In this document: positions 43,036-52,388 of the stretch, in pieces
How positions within the stretch are numbered: position 1 is the stretch's first letter
Layout: each line of letters begins with the position of its first letter
Assembly: GCA_963696025.1 (NCBI GenBank)
Contig: CAVOII010000010.1
Span: 620,001-684,000 of the forward strand
Direction: 5' to 3'
Source: JABCYV01 sp963696025
GTDB taxonomy: Bacteria; Acidobacteriota; Terriglobia; Terriglobales; Acidobacteriaceae
Length of the DNA: 64,000 bases
Translations under genes and position numbers: made by a program
Notes under the pieces: model-generated
What the model saw: the letters and a program-made list of their open reading frames with translations, nothing else
Database searches by the model: none
Told to the model about the DNA's origin: nothing

Positions 43036-44025
43036 TCAAGTCCTTGCCAGAATTTTATTCCTAGTCGCCGCCGGCAGTGTTTCACAAGCCGTGCGCAGAA
43101 CCAATCTTGGCGCGTGCACGCGGATGCGCATGAGGTAAGGTACGGTCTGTTTCGCGTCGGCTTTGGCGGTTTCCCGCAGCAGCCAGCCCAGACCCTTCTG
43201 CACCATGTCGTCTTCATCGGACAAAAGCAGATCGGACAAGCGGGCGATTTCAGGCAAGAACATTTTCTGGCGCGTGCCCTGGATCAGCGCCACGCAAGCG
43301 GCCCGGCGATGCCAACGGTCTAGCGATTTTGCCCAGCGGAATGTCATTTTTACGCGAACCGGCTTCGCTGCGACCATCGGTGCGATCAAATCGTGAACGA
43401 GCGCGTCGTGGTCGGCCCAACTACTGATTCGAGACAGCCAAGATTCGAATAGCTTGAATTCGGTGTCGCCCAATTCCGCAGTCAGCTTTTCCAGCAAAAA
43501 TACCGCGAAGATTTTCTCTTCCAGGACTTGACCCGAGAACAGACAATCGGCGATGCGCACCAGGAAGTGGAGGCCAAACTTTGTCCGAATCTCGCGCCGA
43601 CATCGAAGCGCCGCTTTGCGCAAGGCCGCCGTGTACCATCCATGCGATTTGATTTCTTTTTTGAAGAACCATTGCACACCTTTGGCGTGCTCGGCAGAGC
43701 CGCCGGTTTTAAGCATGCTCTTTATCTGCGCGGCGATCTTTGGAGGCGGGCCTTTGAGTTGCACTGCCGAAGAGACTATCTTCCGATGTGTCTCTCTTAT
43801 GGACTTGGGACTTAGGGAGACAAAATGAATTACTCCGTCAGCGTCAGTAAATTCAAGCTCAGCCCTTCCACCCTCATCGTACCCAAGCAAGCTGACGGAT
43901 TTCCCAACCATCTCGGATATAGCTTTTTTGTCTTGTTTTGGCAGTCGGTTCAGTAGCCCGTGCGATGCGCTTGTCAGCACCACTGTGCTTCCGAGTTTCG
44001 GTTTGATGTTGTGTGAACTTGTCAT
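43036..44025 (-). CDS. AlkD-like DNA alkylation repair protein with extra N-terminal domain
   Basis: 329 aa. Residues about 90-325 form an AlkD-type HEAT-repeat protein: KGVQWFFKKEIKSHGWYTAA, WSRISSWADHD(ALVHDLI), SLDRWHRRAACVALI and VQKGLGWLLRETAK. AlkD removes bulky or cationic alkylated bases. Residues about 10-75 (VVLTSASHGLLNRLPKQDKK, GYDEGGRAELEFTDADGVIH) look like a separate small beta-barrel-type domain that I have met as a stand-alone protein; here it is fused in frame with only ~15 residues of linker. Catalytic Asp/Trp are plausible but not proven. Confidence 0.8.
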   Translation of the reverse strand: MTSSHNIKPKLGSTVVLTSASHGLLNRLPKQDKKAISEMVGKSVSLLGYDEGGRAELEFTDADGVIHFVSLSPKSIRETHRKIVSSAVQLKGPPPKIAAQIKSMLKTGGSAEHAKGVQWFFKKEIKSHGWYTAALRKAALRCRREIRTKFGLHFLVRIADCLFSGQVLEEKIFAVFLLEKLTAELGDTEFKLFESWLSRISSWADHDALVHDLIAPMVAAKPVRVKMTFRWAKSLDRWHRRAACVALIQGTRQKMFLPEIARLSDLLLSDEDDMVQKGLGWLLRETAKADAKQTVPYLMRIRVHAPRLVLRTACETLPAATRNKILART

Positions 44026-44030
44026 CTATT

Positions 44031-45338
44031 TCACGGAAGTGCACTCGCCGGTCGCAGGGTCTTGTCATAGATCCAAAGAAGCGCCGCTGTCGCCACACCC
44101 ACCGCAGTCACCGCCCACCAGATGCGTCCCGGCTGATGTGTCACCTCACCGAAATGATGAATGAGCTTTCCACCAAACCATCCGCCGATCAGCGAACCGA
44201 TTCCGATGGGCAGAAATGCAAACCCCATGTACGTACCCTGCTGTCCGGAAGGCGCGAGCCGGGAAATATATTCGTAGTAGCGTGGAGACTGTGTGATCTC
44301 ACCCAACGCCACCAAAACCAGCGTAAGAATGGCCGTCGGAAAGCTGGGGTGCGCGATCAGAATCAGCCAGGCCAGCGCAGAGATCAGAGTTCCCAGCGTG
44401 ATGGCGCGAAATGCAGGGATCCGTTGTGTAAGAAAGCTGACCAGCATCTGCAGCGAAATTACCGTCAGCGGCCCGGCCATCAGCATCAACTCAGTGTTGG
44501 CGCTCGGGTCGACATAGTTGTGAATGTAGAGCGGCAGGATGATGAATTCCTGCCAGAAGACGACCCAGTATCCGGAGAAGATCAACAGAAACAGCATGAA
44601 GCGGGGGTTGGACACCACGGTCACGAAATTCTTTGTGGCCTGGCCGAAGCTGATGGTCTGCACCTCACCCGAGCGCCGCGGTTCTTTGTAGAGCAGCAGC
44701 ACGGCGAAGAACATGGCAAGCACGCTGACCGCCGACGCGCGGAAAACATTCTCCACGCTCAGGTGCCGATGCACCCACGACGCAACTAGGGGTCCGGCAG
44801 CGCCGCCGATGTTTACCAGCGTGTAATAAATTGAGTAGCCAATAGAGCGGACATTCTCCTTTGAGGCGCGTGCAGTAGTGCCGACAATAGAGGGCTTGAC
44901 CAGGGCGATTCCCAGTGCAGGAAGCATCAACACAAAAGTTACGAGCACGATCAGCGGGATGGTGTTGCGCACCGGAGCCAGCCAGGAAGCGCCGAGGGAT
45001 CCAAGCAAGAAGTATGAGCAACTGAGGATCAGGTACGCCAAAGAAAGCGAGCGGCGGAAGCCCAGGCGGTCAGCGACTGTTCCGCCGAATACCGCCAGGA
45101 ACCAGACCAGCCCTCCGAAAAGCCCAGTCAGGCTGCTCGCCTGCTCCACCCGAAAGTTCAGAGTTTCGTGGAGATAGCGCGCGAGCGATGCGAAGGCGGC
45201 ATAGTAGGAAAGCCGCTCGAAAAGTTCGCTGATGTTCGCGACCCAGAACGGGCGCTCAAAGCCGGTGCGAACTTCGTGCAGTCGTTCAGAAAAGGTCAGA
45301 AGTAGCTCCTGGTAGCCCCGGTTGTGTTCGATTTGCAT
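44031..45338 (-). CDS. MFS transporter, POT-like
   Basis: 435 aa with about 12 predicted transmembrane helices. FWVANISELFERLSYYAAFA near the N-terminus is the ExxER-type signature of proton-coupled oligopeptide (POT/PTR) transporters, followed by GGTVADRLGFRRSLSLAYLI. Peptide or drug substrate cannot be decided. Its stop is 5 bp before the AlkD-like gene's start, so the two may be co-transcribed. Two ATG codons in tandem start the gene (45341 and 45338). Confidence 0.87.
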   Translation of the reverse strand: MQIEHNRGYQELLLTFSERLHEVRTGFERPFWVANISELFERLSYYAAFASLARYLHETLNFRVEQASSLTGLFGGLVWFLAVFGGTVADRLGFRRSLSLAYLILSCSYFLLGSLGASWLAPVRNTIPLIVLVTFVLMLPALGIALVKPSIVGTTARASKENVRSIGYSIYYTLVNIGGAAGPLVASWVHRHLSVENVFRASAVSVLAMFFAVLLLYKEPRRSGEVQTISFGQATKNFVTVVSNPRFMLFLLIFSGYWVVFWQEFIILPLYIHNYVDPSANTELMLMAGPLTVISLQMLVSFLTQRIPAFRAITLGTLISALAWLILIAHPSFPTAILTLVLVALGEITQSPRYYEYISRLAPSGQQGTYMGFAFLPIGIGSLIGGWFGGKLIHHFGEVTHQPGRIWWAVTAVGVATAALLWIYDKTLRPASALP

Positions 45339-45462
45339 CAATCTGTCATCTTGAGCGCCGGCTGCACGTTAAGGACATCACCACAGAGGCACCCTTCAAC
45401 TGCGCTCAGGGCAGGCTCCGTTACAGAGGAACCGCACGAGTTTGTTTTTCAGATTTTCTCTG

Positions 45463-45489
45463 TTGTCTCTGTTGTCTCTGTTGTCTCTG
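45463..45489 (+). repeat. Three perfect 9-bp tandem repeats (TTGTCTCTG)
   Basis: TTGTCTCTG occurs three times in a row, flanked by the degenerate TTTTCTCTG (45454-45462) and TGCCTCTG (45490-45497). It lies just beyond the stop of yggS, inside a filler sequence (CACAGAGGCACAGAGACAAC on the minus strand) common between genes in these genomes. Confidence 0.8.
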
Positions 45490-45500
45490 TGCCTCTGTGG

Positions 45501-46205
45501 TTAATTCGTGTTTCTTTCCCCAAAAATTGCCGTGCCCAAACGCACGCAGGTCGAACTCTCTTCGATCGCGACTTCGAAATCGTGCGACATGCCCATCGAG
45601 AGGACGTCCGTGCGAATCGCGGGCAATTGCCTCGCCACAATCTGATCGCGCAGCTCACGCACTCTGCGGAAATATAGTCGCGCGTCTTGCGGGTCGTCGG
45701 TAAATGGCGGAACGGTCATCAACCCTCGAAATACAAGATATTCGAGTTCGGGTGCGGCAAGAAGAAGTTCCTCCAGTTCGGGCGACTCCGGCGCCACCCC
45801 GGTTTTGGCGTCCTCACTGCCGACCTTGATTTCAATCAGCACGCTGGGTTTTTTCCCCAGTTGCTGAGCGCAGGCATTCAGCTTCTGGGCCAGATGCAGG
45901 GAGTCGACCGAGTCCACGGCAGCGAACAACTCCGCCGCCTTCGCAGCTTTGTTCGATTGCAGATGACCGATCATGTGCCAGTCGGCATCGCGTAAGTCGA
46001 CCAAGGCGCCCGCCTTTCCTGCGAATTCCTGAACACGGTTCTCACCGAACAGCCGAAGCCCGGCGTCGTAAGCCTCGCGGATACGCTCCGGCGGCAATGT
46101 TTTGGTCACCGCCATCAAAGAGATTTCGTGCGGATCACGACCAGTACGTTTTGCGGCACCGCCGATTCGTTCTCGTATCTGCGCGATGTTTTCTGCGATA
46201 GACAT
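45501..46205 (-). CDS. yggS: PLP homeostasis protein, YggS/PROSC family
   Basis: 234 aa from ATG 46205 (MSIAENIAQIRER). The PLP-binding lysine is in LMAVTKTLPPERIREAYDAG, and FGENRVQEF, WHMIGHLQSNKAAKA and SMGMSHDFEVAIEESSTCVR (phosphate loop and C-terminal Arg) are the conserved blocks. The protein carries pyridoxal phosphate and regulates its supply rather than catalysing a known reaction. It is not beside a cell-division cluster here. An inverted repeat element lies just upstream (46219-46302). Confidence 0.95.
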   Translation of the reverse strand: MSIAENIAQIRERIGGAAKRTGRDPHEISLMAVTKTLPPERIREAYDAGLRLFGENRVQEFAGKAGALVDLRDADWHMIGHLQSNKAAKAAELFAAVDSVDSLHLAQKLNACAQQLGKKPSVLIEIKVGSEDAKTGVAPESPELEELLLAAPELEYLVFRGLMTVPPFTDDPQDARLYFRRVRELRDQIVARQLPAIRTDVLSMGMSHDFEVAIEESSTCVRLGTAIFGERNTN

Positions 46206-46218
46206 GGAAAACCATAGA

Positions 46219-46302
46219 CCACGAAGGACACTAAGTATCACGAAGGAAATCGAACCCTACAAAGCATTGGGTTCCCTTTGTGTTACTTCGTGTCCTTTGT
46301 GG
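46219..46302. repeat. Inverted-repeat element CCACGAAGGACAC..GTGTCCTTTGTGG
   Basis: Left arm CCACGAAGGACAC (46219-46231) and right arm GTGTCCTTTGTGG (46290-46302) match at 12 of 13 positions; the loop contains a further partial copy (CACGAAGGAAAT / CCTTTGTGTTACTTCGTG). Located between yggS and the OPT transporter. Confidence 0.7.
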
Positions 46303-46396
46303 TTCAAGCCTTTGCAAACTCAGACAATTGCAAGATCCGTCGCTGCACTCGGGACGACGGCGCGCGACTCGCTTCGCCAACGCCGCGCAAACGCCG

Positions 46397-48445
46397 TCAC
46401 ATCATTGCCGTCGGCGGGGCTGGTTCATTGGGGTCGCCTGCGCTCGTCAACGGCAGGAAGATCATCAACGCGGCCAAGCCAACCAATACGGCCATTCCTC
46501 CGACAAGGTACGATGGATTATTGAAAATCTGCGGTCGGGCCCAGGCCGGAGCAAACTGCAATCCGGCCCAAACCAGTCCCAGGACGGCTTCACCGGCGAT
46601 CAATCCAGAAGCAGTGAGGACTCCGGTGTTCTCTACTCGCACCCGCTGCGCATCATTGAATCCGCGTCGTTTCGCGACCGAGTCTGCTATGGAACGGAAG
46701 ACCCCGCCCAGGAAAATGGCGAACGTGGTCTCAAAGGGCAAGTACATGCCCACCGCCACTAACATAGGACTGCGCACCTGCATCATGATCATCGCAATGC
46801 CAAAAAAGATGCCAACTACGACCAGGGGCCACGGCATATCGCCACCGACAATTCCCATGGCCAGTGTAGCCATGAGCCCGGCTTGCGGCGCGGAAAGCTG
46901 ACGGTCGCCGAATCCAATCCCGCCCGCCTTGATGTTAGCTTCATGCAGCAGCATCAGCGGAAAGTACATTACGAGGCTGGCCACCACCACCGCGATCAGT
47001 TCTGCAATCTGAATGGTGCGCGGCGTGCCTCCGAGGATGTAGCCGACCTTGAAGTCCTGCAGCAGCTCACCTGCGACCGAGGCTGAAACGCAAACCACGG
47101 CGGCAACGCCCAACACTGCCGCTACTCCAGAAGTGCCTGAAACCCCTAGCGAAACCATCAGCAGCGCCGCAATGATTAAGGTGGAAAGCGTCAACCCGGA
47201 GACAGGATTATTGGAAGAACCAATGAAGCCGACCAGACTGCCCGACACGGTGGCGAAGAAAAAACCGACGATCAGCATTACCACTGCGGCGAACACAGCC
47301 GGCCAAATCAACCCCGAGATATTGATGTAGAGGAAGCACATGAGCACGAACATCACAGCAATCAGGCCGAACACGGTTTTCGAACTCATGTACCGCTCGG
47401 TGCGGGAGAGCTTGGCTTGCTCGGCGGCGGTCTGCCGCAGATCGGAGAATGCTTTGCCCAGGCCCGCTGTGAGGCTCTTGCGCATGCCGAACAAAGTATA
47501 GGCCGCGCCCACCAACATGCCGCCAACGGCGATGGGCCGCACGATAAATCTCCAGACGGCGATCGACATGGTCGCCCAACTATCAGGCGTATCGGCTGGA
47601 AGGTATGGTTTGAGTTGCGGCCCTAGAAAGAATATGAGCAGGGGTACCATGAGTCCCCAGGCCAGAACGCCACCGGCAAACTGAATCGACGCCAGCCGAA
47701 GCCCGATAATATAACCCACTCCCAAATACGCGGGGCTTACGCTAGGCGCCGCAAATGTGCTCGCTCCACCGGCTGCGAGGATGTTTGTATTTCCTGCGGC
47801 ACCCAGCCGGACCTGACTGTGGCCCAGATTGCCGATGGCAAAGTGTATGTCCCGATCGGAGGCGAACAGGCCAAATCTTCCGAGCATGTACACCACGCCG
47901 CCGACCCCAATGTTCCAGAAGAGATACTTCGCCGCCTCTGCGCCGCGCCGTCCCGCTTTGTGAATTTCAGATGCCGCCACCGATTCAGGGAAGGGCAAGT
48001 CCGGGTCTTCCACCATCACCCTTCGCACTAGAGAAATGAACAGCACTCCGAGGACGCTGCCTACCAGAATCAATGCTGTGGACTTCCAGTACGCATCGGC
48101 GGGGCGGAAGGAGGGCCAGGCTTTGGCAATCAGGAATGCGGGGATAGTGAAAATCGCGCCCGCCGCTATGCCTTCTCCAATAGAACCAGCGGTGCGGGCG
48201 ATGTTCTCCTCAAGCAGCGATCCCTTCCACGCCCGCATTGCGGCCATCGCAATTACTGCCGCCGGATACGTTGCCGCGATGGTGATACCGGCACGCAAGC
48301 CAAGATAGGCGTTAGCCGCACCCAAGACCACAGTCAGACACAGACCCAGCAGCACAGCGCGCAGGGTAAATTCCCTCATTTCCATGTGCTCTGGGACGTA
48401 AGGTTGAAATTTCTTCGGGCTTTCGGGCGCGTTCACCGGGGTCAT
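46397..48445 (-). CDS. OPT-family oligopeptide transporter
   Basis: 682 aa from ATG 48445 (MTPVNAPESPKKFQPY); the longer reading to 48613 adds a non-homologous leader. About 14-16 hydrophobic segments. OPT motifs include LTVVLGAANAYLGLRAGITI near the N-terminus, IGSSNNPVSGLTLSTLIIAA and the C-terminal MGIVGGDMPWPLVVVGIFFG. Members take up oligopeptides or metal chelates by proton symport; the substrate is unknown. It is divergent from the 70-aa zinc-ribbon gene. Confidence 0.93.
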   Translation of the reverse strand: MTPVNAPESPKKFQPYVPEHMEMREFTLRAVLLGLCLTVVLGAANAYLGLRAGITIAATYPAAVIAMAAMRAWKGSLLEENIARTAGSIGEGIAAGAIFTIPAFLIAKAWPSFRPADAYWKSTALILVGSVLGVLFISLVRRVMVEDPDLPFPESVAASEIHKAGRRGAEAAKYLFWNIGVGGVVYMLGRFGLFASDRDIHFAIGNLGHSQVRLGAAGNTNILAAGGASTFAAPSVSPAYLGVGYIIGLRLASIQFAGGVLAWGLMVPLLIFFLGPQLKPYLPADTPDSWATMSIAVWRFIVRPIAVGGMLVGAAYTLFGMRKSLTAGLGKAFSDLRQTAAEQAKLSRTERYMSSKTVFGLIAVMFVLMCFLYINISGLIWPAVFAAVVMLIVGFFFATVSGSLVGFIGSSNNPVSGLTLSTLIIAALLMVSLGVSGTSGVAAVLGVAAVVCVSASVAGELLQDFKVGYILGGTPRTIQIAELIAVVVASLVMYFPLMLLHEANIKAGGIGFGDRQLSAPQAGLMATLAMGIVGGDMPWPLVVVGIFFGIAMIMMQVRSPMLVAVGMYLPFETTFAIFLGGVFRSIADSVAKRRGFNDAQRVRVENTGVLTASGLIAGEAVLGLVWAGLQFAPAWARPQIFNNPSYLVGGMAVLVGLAALMIFLPLTSAGDPNEPAPPTAMM

Positions 48446-48674
48446 GAAAGAAGGTCCTCGTAACTGTGAGCTTGGCTTGATTGAGGCAAGACCGCGCACG
48501 TTAGCATGCGTGCCGCCTGCTTTACAAGTGCGGAAGACCACCGTTGCCCCGCGGCCAGCTTCCCTACGGCATAATCGGCATGTTAGTAATGAGAGGGGCA
48601 CTCCCGCAGCCATTCGAGTTTGCTACAATGGCCGCTCTGAAGGTTTCCCGGTAAGAGTTTGAGGGGTACCAACA

Positions 48675-48887
48675 ATGGTTCGCAAGTCGTTCCAATTCCA
48701 ATGTCGGGATTGTGGCGGTGTTGAGGGATATCGCTCGCGTCCACGCAATTTCGTGGAAAGATACGTTCTGCCTGGGTTGTTTTTGCGCCCGGTACGCTGC
48801 GCGGACTGTTTCCGGCGCTCTTACCAATCTTGCCTGGTGCCGGTGCGGGAGCGTGAAACTGAGCTAACCCACCGCGCCGCCGCCTGA
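48675..48887 (+). CDS. 70-aa zinc-ribbon protein
   Basis: Four cysteines in two pairs, FQCRDCGG and VRCADCFRRS, bracket a basic stretch VEGYRSRPRNFVERYVLPGL. The protein has no catalytic motif and is probably a DNA-, RNA- or protein-binding zinc ribbon. I recall close relatives in Acidobacteria of unknown function. The ATG has no strong ribosome site but lies at the expected position. It precedes the ComF-type gene by 12 bp on the same strand. Confidence 0.7.
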   Translation: MVRKSFQFQCRDCGGVEGYRSRPRNFVERYVLPGLFLRPVRCADCFRRSYQSCLVPVRERETELTHRAAA

Positions 48888-48899
48888 CCGGCCCGCGCA

Positions 48900-49898
48900 T
48901 TGCACCGAGCCCACCCGCCCGCTATACTGAAGCAGATTCGTCCGCTTGGAGCCCCCCGAGCACGGGCGCGACGAGGGAGGTTCGTCTTCAGCAGTAGCGG
49001 GGACCCAATCCGGGCAGCCGGGACCAAGGCCGTATCGCGCGACAGTTCGCTGCTATCCTCCCTGGCCTCCTCTGCGAGCAGCGTTGCCGAAAGTTTGTTC
49101 GCCACGCTTTTCCCCTCCGATTGCCGTCTTTGCGGCGCCCCGCTGGTTAATATTTCCCGGTTGCCAGTCTGTGTGGAGTGCTTGTCTGATATGCGGCCGA
49201 TCGCAGGCGGGGTCTGTTCCACTTGCGGGGAGCGTCTGTTGAGTCCCTTCGCGTTCACCGGCCAGCAGGATGGGCCGCGATGCGGTCTCTGTCGACGGCT
49301 GGAGCCACCTTTCGCCAAGGCCTCGGCTTACGGAAGCTATGAGGGTGGACTGCGCGAACTCATTCATCTGTTGAAATACGAGCAGGTGCGGCCGGCGGCT
49401 AATGTGCTGGGTCGCATGCTGACGGAAGCGGTAGCCGCCCTGGAGCCGTTTTTTGGGGTTGCTAAAGTTGTGGTCGTACCCGTACCTCTCTACTCCCGGA
49501 AGCTGTGGCAGCGCGGATTCAATCAGTCGGAGGTGATCGCTCGGGCGGCTTTAAAGCACGGCGTCATCCAGGATCGGTTGACATTGGATGCAGCCGTGCT
49601 GGAGCGTCGCCGCGAGACTCAATCCCAGACCGGGCTGACCCGGCATCAGCGGCGGGAGAACATTCGTGGAGCTTTTGCCGTGGCTAAACCAGAGAGGATC
49701 GCAGGACGAGAGCTTCTGTTGCTGGACGACGTGTTTACCACAGGCACAACGGTGTCAGAATGCGCGCGGATTCTTCGCCGGGCTGGAGCATCCAAAGTAT
49801 ATGTGGCTACTGTGGCCCGAACCCTGAAGGCGGATGCGAACCGCGCCGAGCCAGACTCCGAAGCAGAGGCGCGAATGACCATGGCGGCCGCGGGATGA
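48900..49898 (+). CDS. ComF-family phosphoribosyltransferase-like protein
   Basis: 332 aa if begun at the TTG at 48900; the true start is unclear because the homologous part begins only at about residue 65 (SVAESLFATLFPSDCRLCGA). An N-terminal zinc module CRLCGAPL...CVECL, then VCSTCGERL, is followed by the PRTase domain with PVPLYSRKLWQRGFNQSEVI and the PRPP loop LLLLDDVFTTGTTVSECARI. ComFC-type proteins are linked to DNA uptake in competent bacteria; here the role is only inferred. It follows the zinc-ribbon gene and precedes an HNH gene. Confidence 0.87.
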   Translation: MHRAHPPAILKQIRPLGAPRARARRGRFVFSSSGDPIRAAGTKAVSRDSSLLSSLASSASSVAESLFATLFPSDCRLCGAPLVNISRLPVCVECLSDMRPIAGGVCSTCGERLLSPFAFTGQQDGPRCGLCRRLEPPFAKASAYGSYEGGLRELIHLLKYEQVRPAANVLGRMLTEAVAALEPFFGVAKVVVVPVPLYSRKLWQRGFNQSEVIARAALKHGVIQDRLTLDAAVLERRRETQSQTGLTRHQRRENIRGAFAVAKPERIAGRELLLLDDVFTTGTTVSECARILRRAGASKVYVATVARTLKADANRAEPDSEAEARMTMAAAG

Positions 49899-49989
49899 AG
49901 AAACTCACGTAGGGACAGGCGCCCCCGGCTGTCCGAGCCGCGCGCAGCTCGGCAGTTTGTGGGGAAGTAAGGAATTTTGAGCAGAGCAT

Positions 49990-50592
49990 ATGTCAGGCAG
50001 GTGGAACAATTCGGTGGGGGGCCGGGCTCACCTGGTATCCGCGGCGATTGTCGGGACGCATCAGGAGAGCAATGGCCATGCTTTGCACGCTCCCGTGCTG
50101 GTGCTGAACGCATCCTACGAGCCGATCAATGTGTGCGCGGCGCGCCGGGCTATTGTGCTGGTGCTGAAGGGCGTTGCTATGACCGAGGAAGAGAACGGTC
50201 ACTTTCTGCACGCCGCCCGCCTCGCCATGCGTGTGCCTTCGGTTATCCGACTGCTGGAGTATCGTCGCATTCCGCATCAGAGTCGGGCGCTCTCTCGCAA
50301 GAACATCCTGCTGCGCGATCGCAACACCTGCCAATATTGCGGGGAGGTTTTGCCTTCCGGTGAGTTGACCCTCGATCACGTGGCACCCCGCTCTCGTGGC
50401 GGAGCTTCGACCTGGGAAAACCTGGTGGCCTGCTGCCATCCGTGCAACCGGCAGAAGGGAAATCAGCTTCCTGCGGAAGCCGGCATGACGCTGCTGCGCG
50501 AGCCGCGCGCATTCAATCTGCATACCAGCCGCCACATCATGCGATTGATGGGACGATCTGATGATAAGTGGCGAAAGTATTTGTTCTACTGA
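49990..50592 (+). CDS. HNH endonuclease
   Basis: 200 aa. The N-terminal half (VLVLNASYEPINVCAARRAI, VLKGVAM) and the HNH domain (RNTCQYCGEVLPSGELTLDH, VAPRSRGGASTWENLVACCH, PCNRQKGNQ) match the widespread chromosomal HNH family with CxxC...DH...CxxC. It probably binds and cuts DNA with one metal ion, but the biological role of this housekeeping-type family is not established. It begins with ATG 49990 91 bp after the ComF-type gene. Confidence 0.93.
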   Translation: MSGRWNNSVGGRAHLVSAAIVGTHQESNGHALHAPVLVLNASYEPINVCAARRAIVLVLKGVAMTEEENGHFLHAARLAMRVPSVIRLLEYRRIPHQSRALSRKNILLRDRNTCQYCGEVLPSGELTLDHVAPRSRGGASTWENLVACCHPCNRQKGNQLPAEAGMTLLREPRAFNLHTSRHIMRLMGRSDDKWRKYLFY

Positions 50593-50634
50593 GCGCATTC
50601 ATCACTTAATCAGATTTCTGCGGGGTGAGTAGTG

Positions 50635-51423
50635 CTATTTCTGCGACTGGGCCTGCGCCGTCGATCCCACCTTCTGGTAGTTGGTAAACTTCAACACTTC
50701 CTTGATGCGCACGTCGTTGGTCTGGAAGTGCAGCGTGTCATCGGCTGAGGAAAAGGTTGGAAACCAATACTTCCCATCGATCTGCTCCCGATAGTTGGTG
50801 AATAGCGGGAATAGATTCTCCTCGACTTTCTTCTTCTTGACAATCTTGACATCGGGCACCGACTTGCCCCGGTTTTTGACGATCTGAAAATCCTGATCGT
50901 CTACCCAGATCCGGCCCTCGAAATATCGCTTATCTTTTTCTATCCGTTTGGGCTTGACGTCAAAAACGTAGCAATGGAGCTCGTCGACCTTTTGCTGACC
51001 GCTGTAAACCACATCGTACTCAGGCAGCTCATCGCTGCTGATGGTGAGGGATGCCCGCGTTTCCAGGTCTTCGAAATCCTCTTTCGAGAGGTTGGTACTG
51101 GGTTGTGGCGCGAGCACTACATTCTTGACGCGCTGGCCCTGCTTGTAACTGATGTCCGCGACCTGACGGTATTCACCCACTACGCTTTCGCCAGCCATTG
51201 CTTTCACGTCAATTGATTGCCGGAAGCTATACTGCTCTCGCGCCCGCTTCCATTCCGCTTCTTTGGTAGTGAAGCGGCGGATCACGTCCTCCGCCGCTAT
51301 CCCCTTAGGCGGAGACTTGTCGAGATCATCTTCCTCCGCCCGCGACGGCGAATAGACGCAAAGCAGCATCCCGCAAACAATCGCGGCGACGAGCAACAAT
51401 GGCTTACGCCCATGGAGGTCCAT
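50635..51423 (-). CDS. LolA-like secreted protein
   Basis: 262 aa with a signal peptide (MDLHGRKPLLLVAAIVCGML, cleavage near SRAEED). The mature part is beta-rich (QYSFRQSIDVKAMAGESVVG, YFEGRIWVDDQDFQIVKNRG, FPLFTNYREQIDGKYWFPTF) and resembles outer-membrane lipoprotein-sorting (LolA-like) folds that bind lipids. No partner transporter is near. Convergent with the HNH gene and separated from pheA by about 160 bp. Confidence 0.8.
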   Translation of the reverse strand: MDLHGRKPLLLVAAIVCGMLLCVYSPSRAEEDDLDKSPPKGIAAEDVIRRFTTKEAEWKRAREQYSFRQSIDVKAMAGESVVGEYRQVADISYKQGQRVKNVVLAPQPSTNLSKEDFEDLETRASLTISSDELPEYDVVYSGQQKVDELHCYVFDVKPKRIEKDKRYFEGRIWVDDQDFQIVKNRGKSVPDVKIVKKKKVEENLFPLFTNYREQIDGKYWFPTFSSADDTLHFQTNDVRIKEVLKFTNYQKVGSTAQAQSQK

Positions 51424-51581
51424 GCGCGCACCAGTCTACAGTGGACCAGAGTGCCCGCCAACTGTTACTGACGTCCGCTTACTTCGCAGCCTACGTACAT
51501 GCTTTCGCGCTGGCGAGAGGCCAATTCCACTTGAGCGATGTCAGGGATGCGACTCTCCATGAAGTGAGATAGCAGCTCACC

Positions 51582-52388
51582 TCACGCTGCCCGGTAGATG
51601 CCGAGCACCTTGACCATATCGGCGACCTCCATCAGATGGCGGAGGGCATGTCGTGCCGCCTCATCGTCGCCACTCAGAAAGTCAACATAGAAGACGTATT
51701 CCCAAGGCCGGCCCCGCATGGGACGAGATTCAATCTTGCTGAGGCTGATGTCGCGCAAAGCGAAAACGCTCAGTGCCTTGAACAGCGCTCCCGGAATATT
51801 TTTCAAAACGAATGCAATGGAGGTCTTGTTGGCGCCCGGCAAGACTCGGCGCGACTTGCGAATCAGGAAGAAGCGGGTAAAGTTCCGCTTGTCGTCCTCG
51901 ATACCGGCTGTGAGAATCCGTCCTTTGTAAACTTTGGCTGCTTGCCGTCCGGCAATCCCTGCGGCGTCTCTCAGACCGTCCTTGATAACATGCTTCACGC
52001 TGCCTGCGGTGTCATAGAAGGGAACAGCTTCGATCTTGGGATTCCGACGGAAAAAGTCGCGGCACTGTTCCAAGGCAACGGGATGCGAAAAAGCACGGCG
52101 CAGGTCTTTTTTCGTGACTCCGGGAGCCGCGATCAGATTGTGCACGATCCGGAGACGGAATTCCCGCTGGACAAAAACCTTGTGCTCCAGCAGGAGATCG
52201 AAGTGCTCCGTGACTGAACCCGCTAGTGAATTCTCGATGGGAATTACCGCAACCGCGACTGAACCCCGCTCGAGGTGCCGAAAGACCTCGGCCGAGCGAG
52301 CGCAAGGCACAATGCTCGAACCTGGCAGCATGCGCCGTGCTGCTTCATCGCTGAACGAGCCGGCTTCGCCCTGGATGGCGACTTTCAT
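51582..52388 (-). CDS. pheA: Prephenate dehydratase
   Basis: 268 aa, a monofunctional PheA without chorismate mutase. The catalytic domain (about 1-180) starts MKVAIQGEAGSFSDEAA and has IPIENSLAGSV and the catalytic NFTRFFLI (T-R-F) motif; the ACT domain (about 190-265) includes ALSVFALRDISLSKIESRPM with the E-S-R-P phenylalanine-binding motif, so feedback inhibition is expected. The upstream GNAT gene overlaps by 4 bp (ATGA), implying co-translation. Confidence 0.95.
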   Translation of the reverse strand: MKVAIQGEAGSFSDEAARRMLPGSSIVPCARSAEVFRHLERGSVAVAVIPIENSLAGSVTEHFDLLLEHKVFVQREFRLRIVHNLIAAPGVTKKDLRRAFSHPVALEQCRDFFRRNPKIEAVPFYDTAGSVKHVIKDGLRDAAGIAGRQAAKVYKGRILTAGIEDDKRNFTRFFLIRKSRRVLPGANKTSIAFVLKNIPGALFKALSVFALRDISLSKIESRPMRGRPWEYVFYVDFLSGDDEAARHALRHLMEVADMVKVLGIYRAA

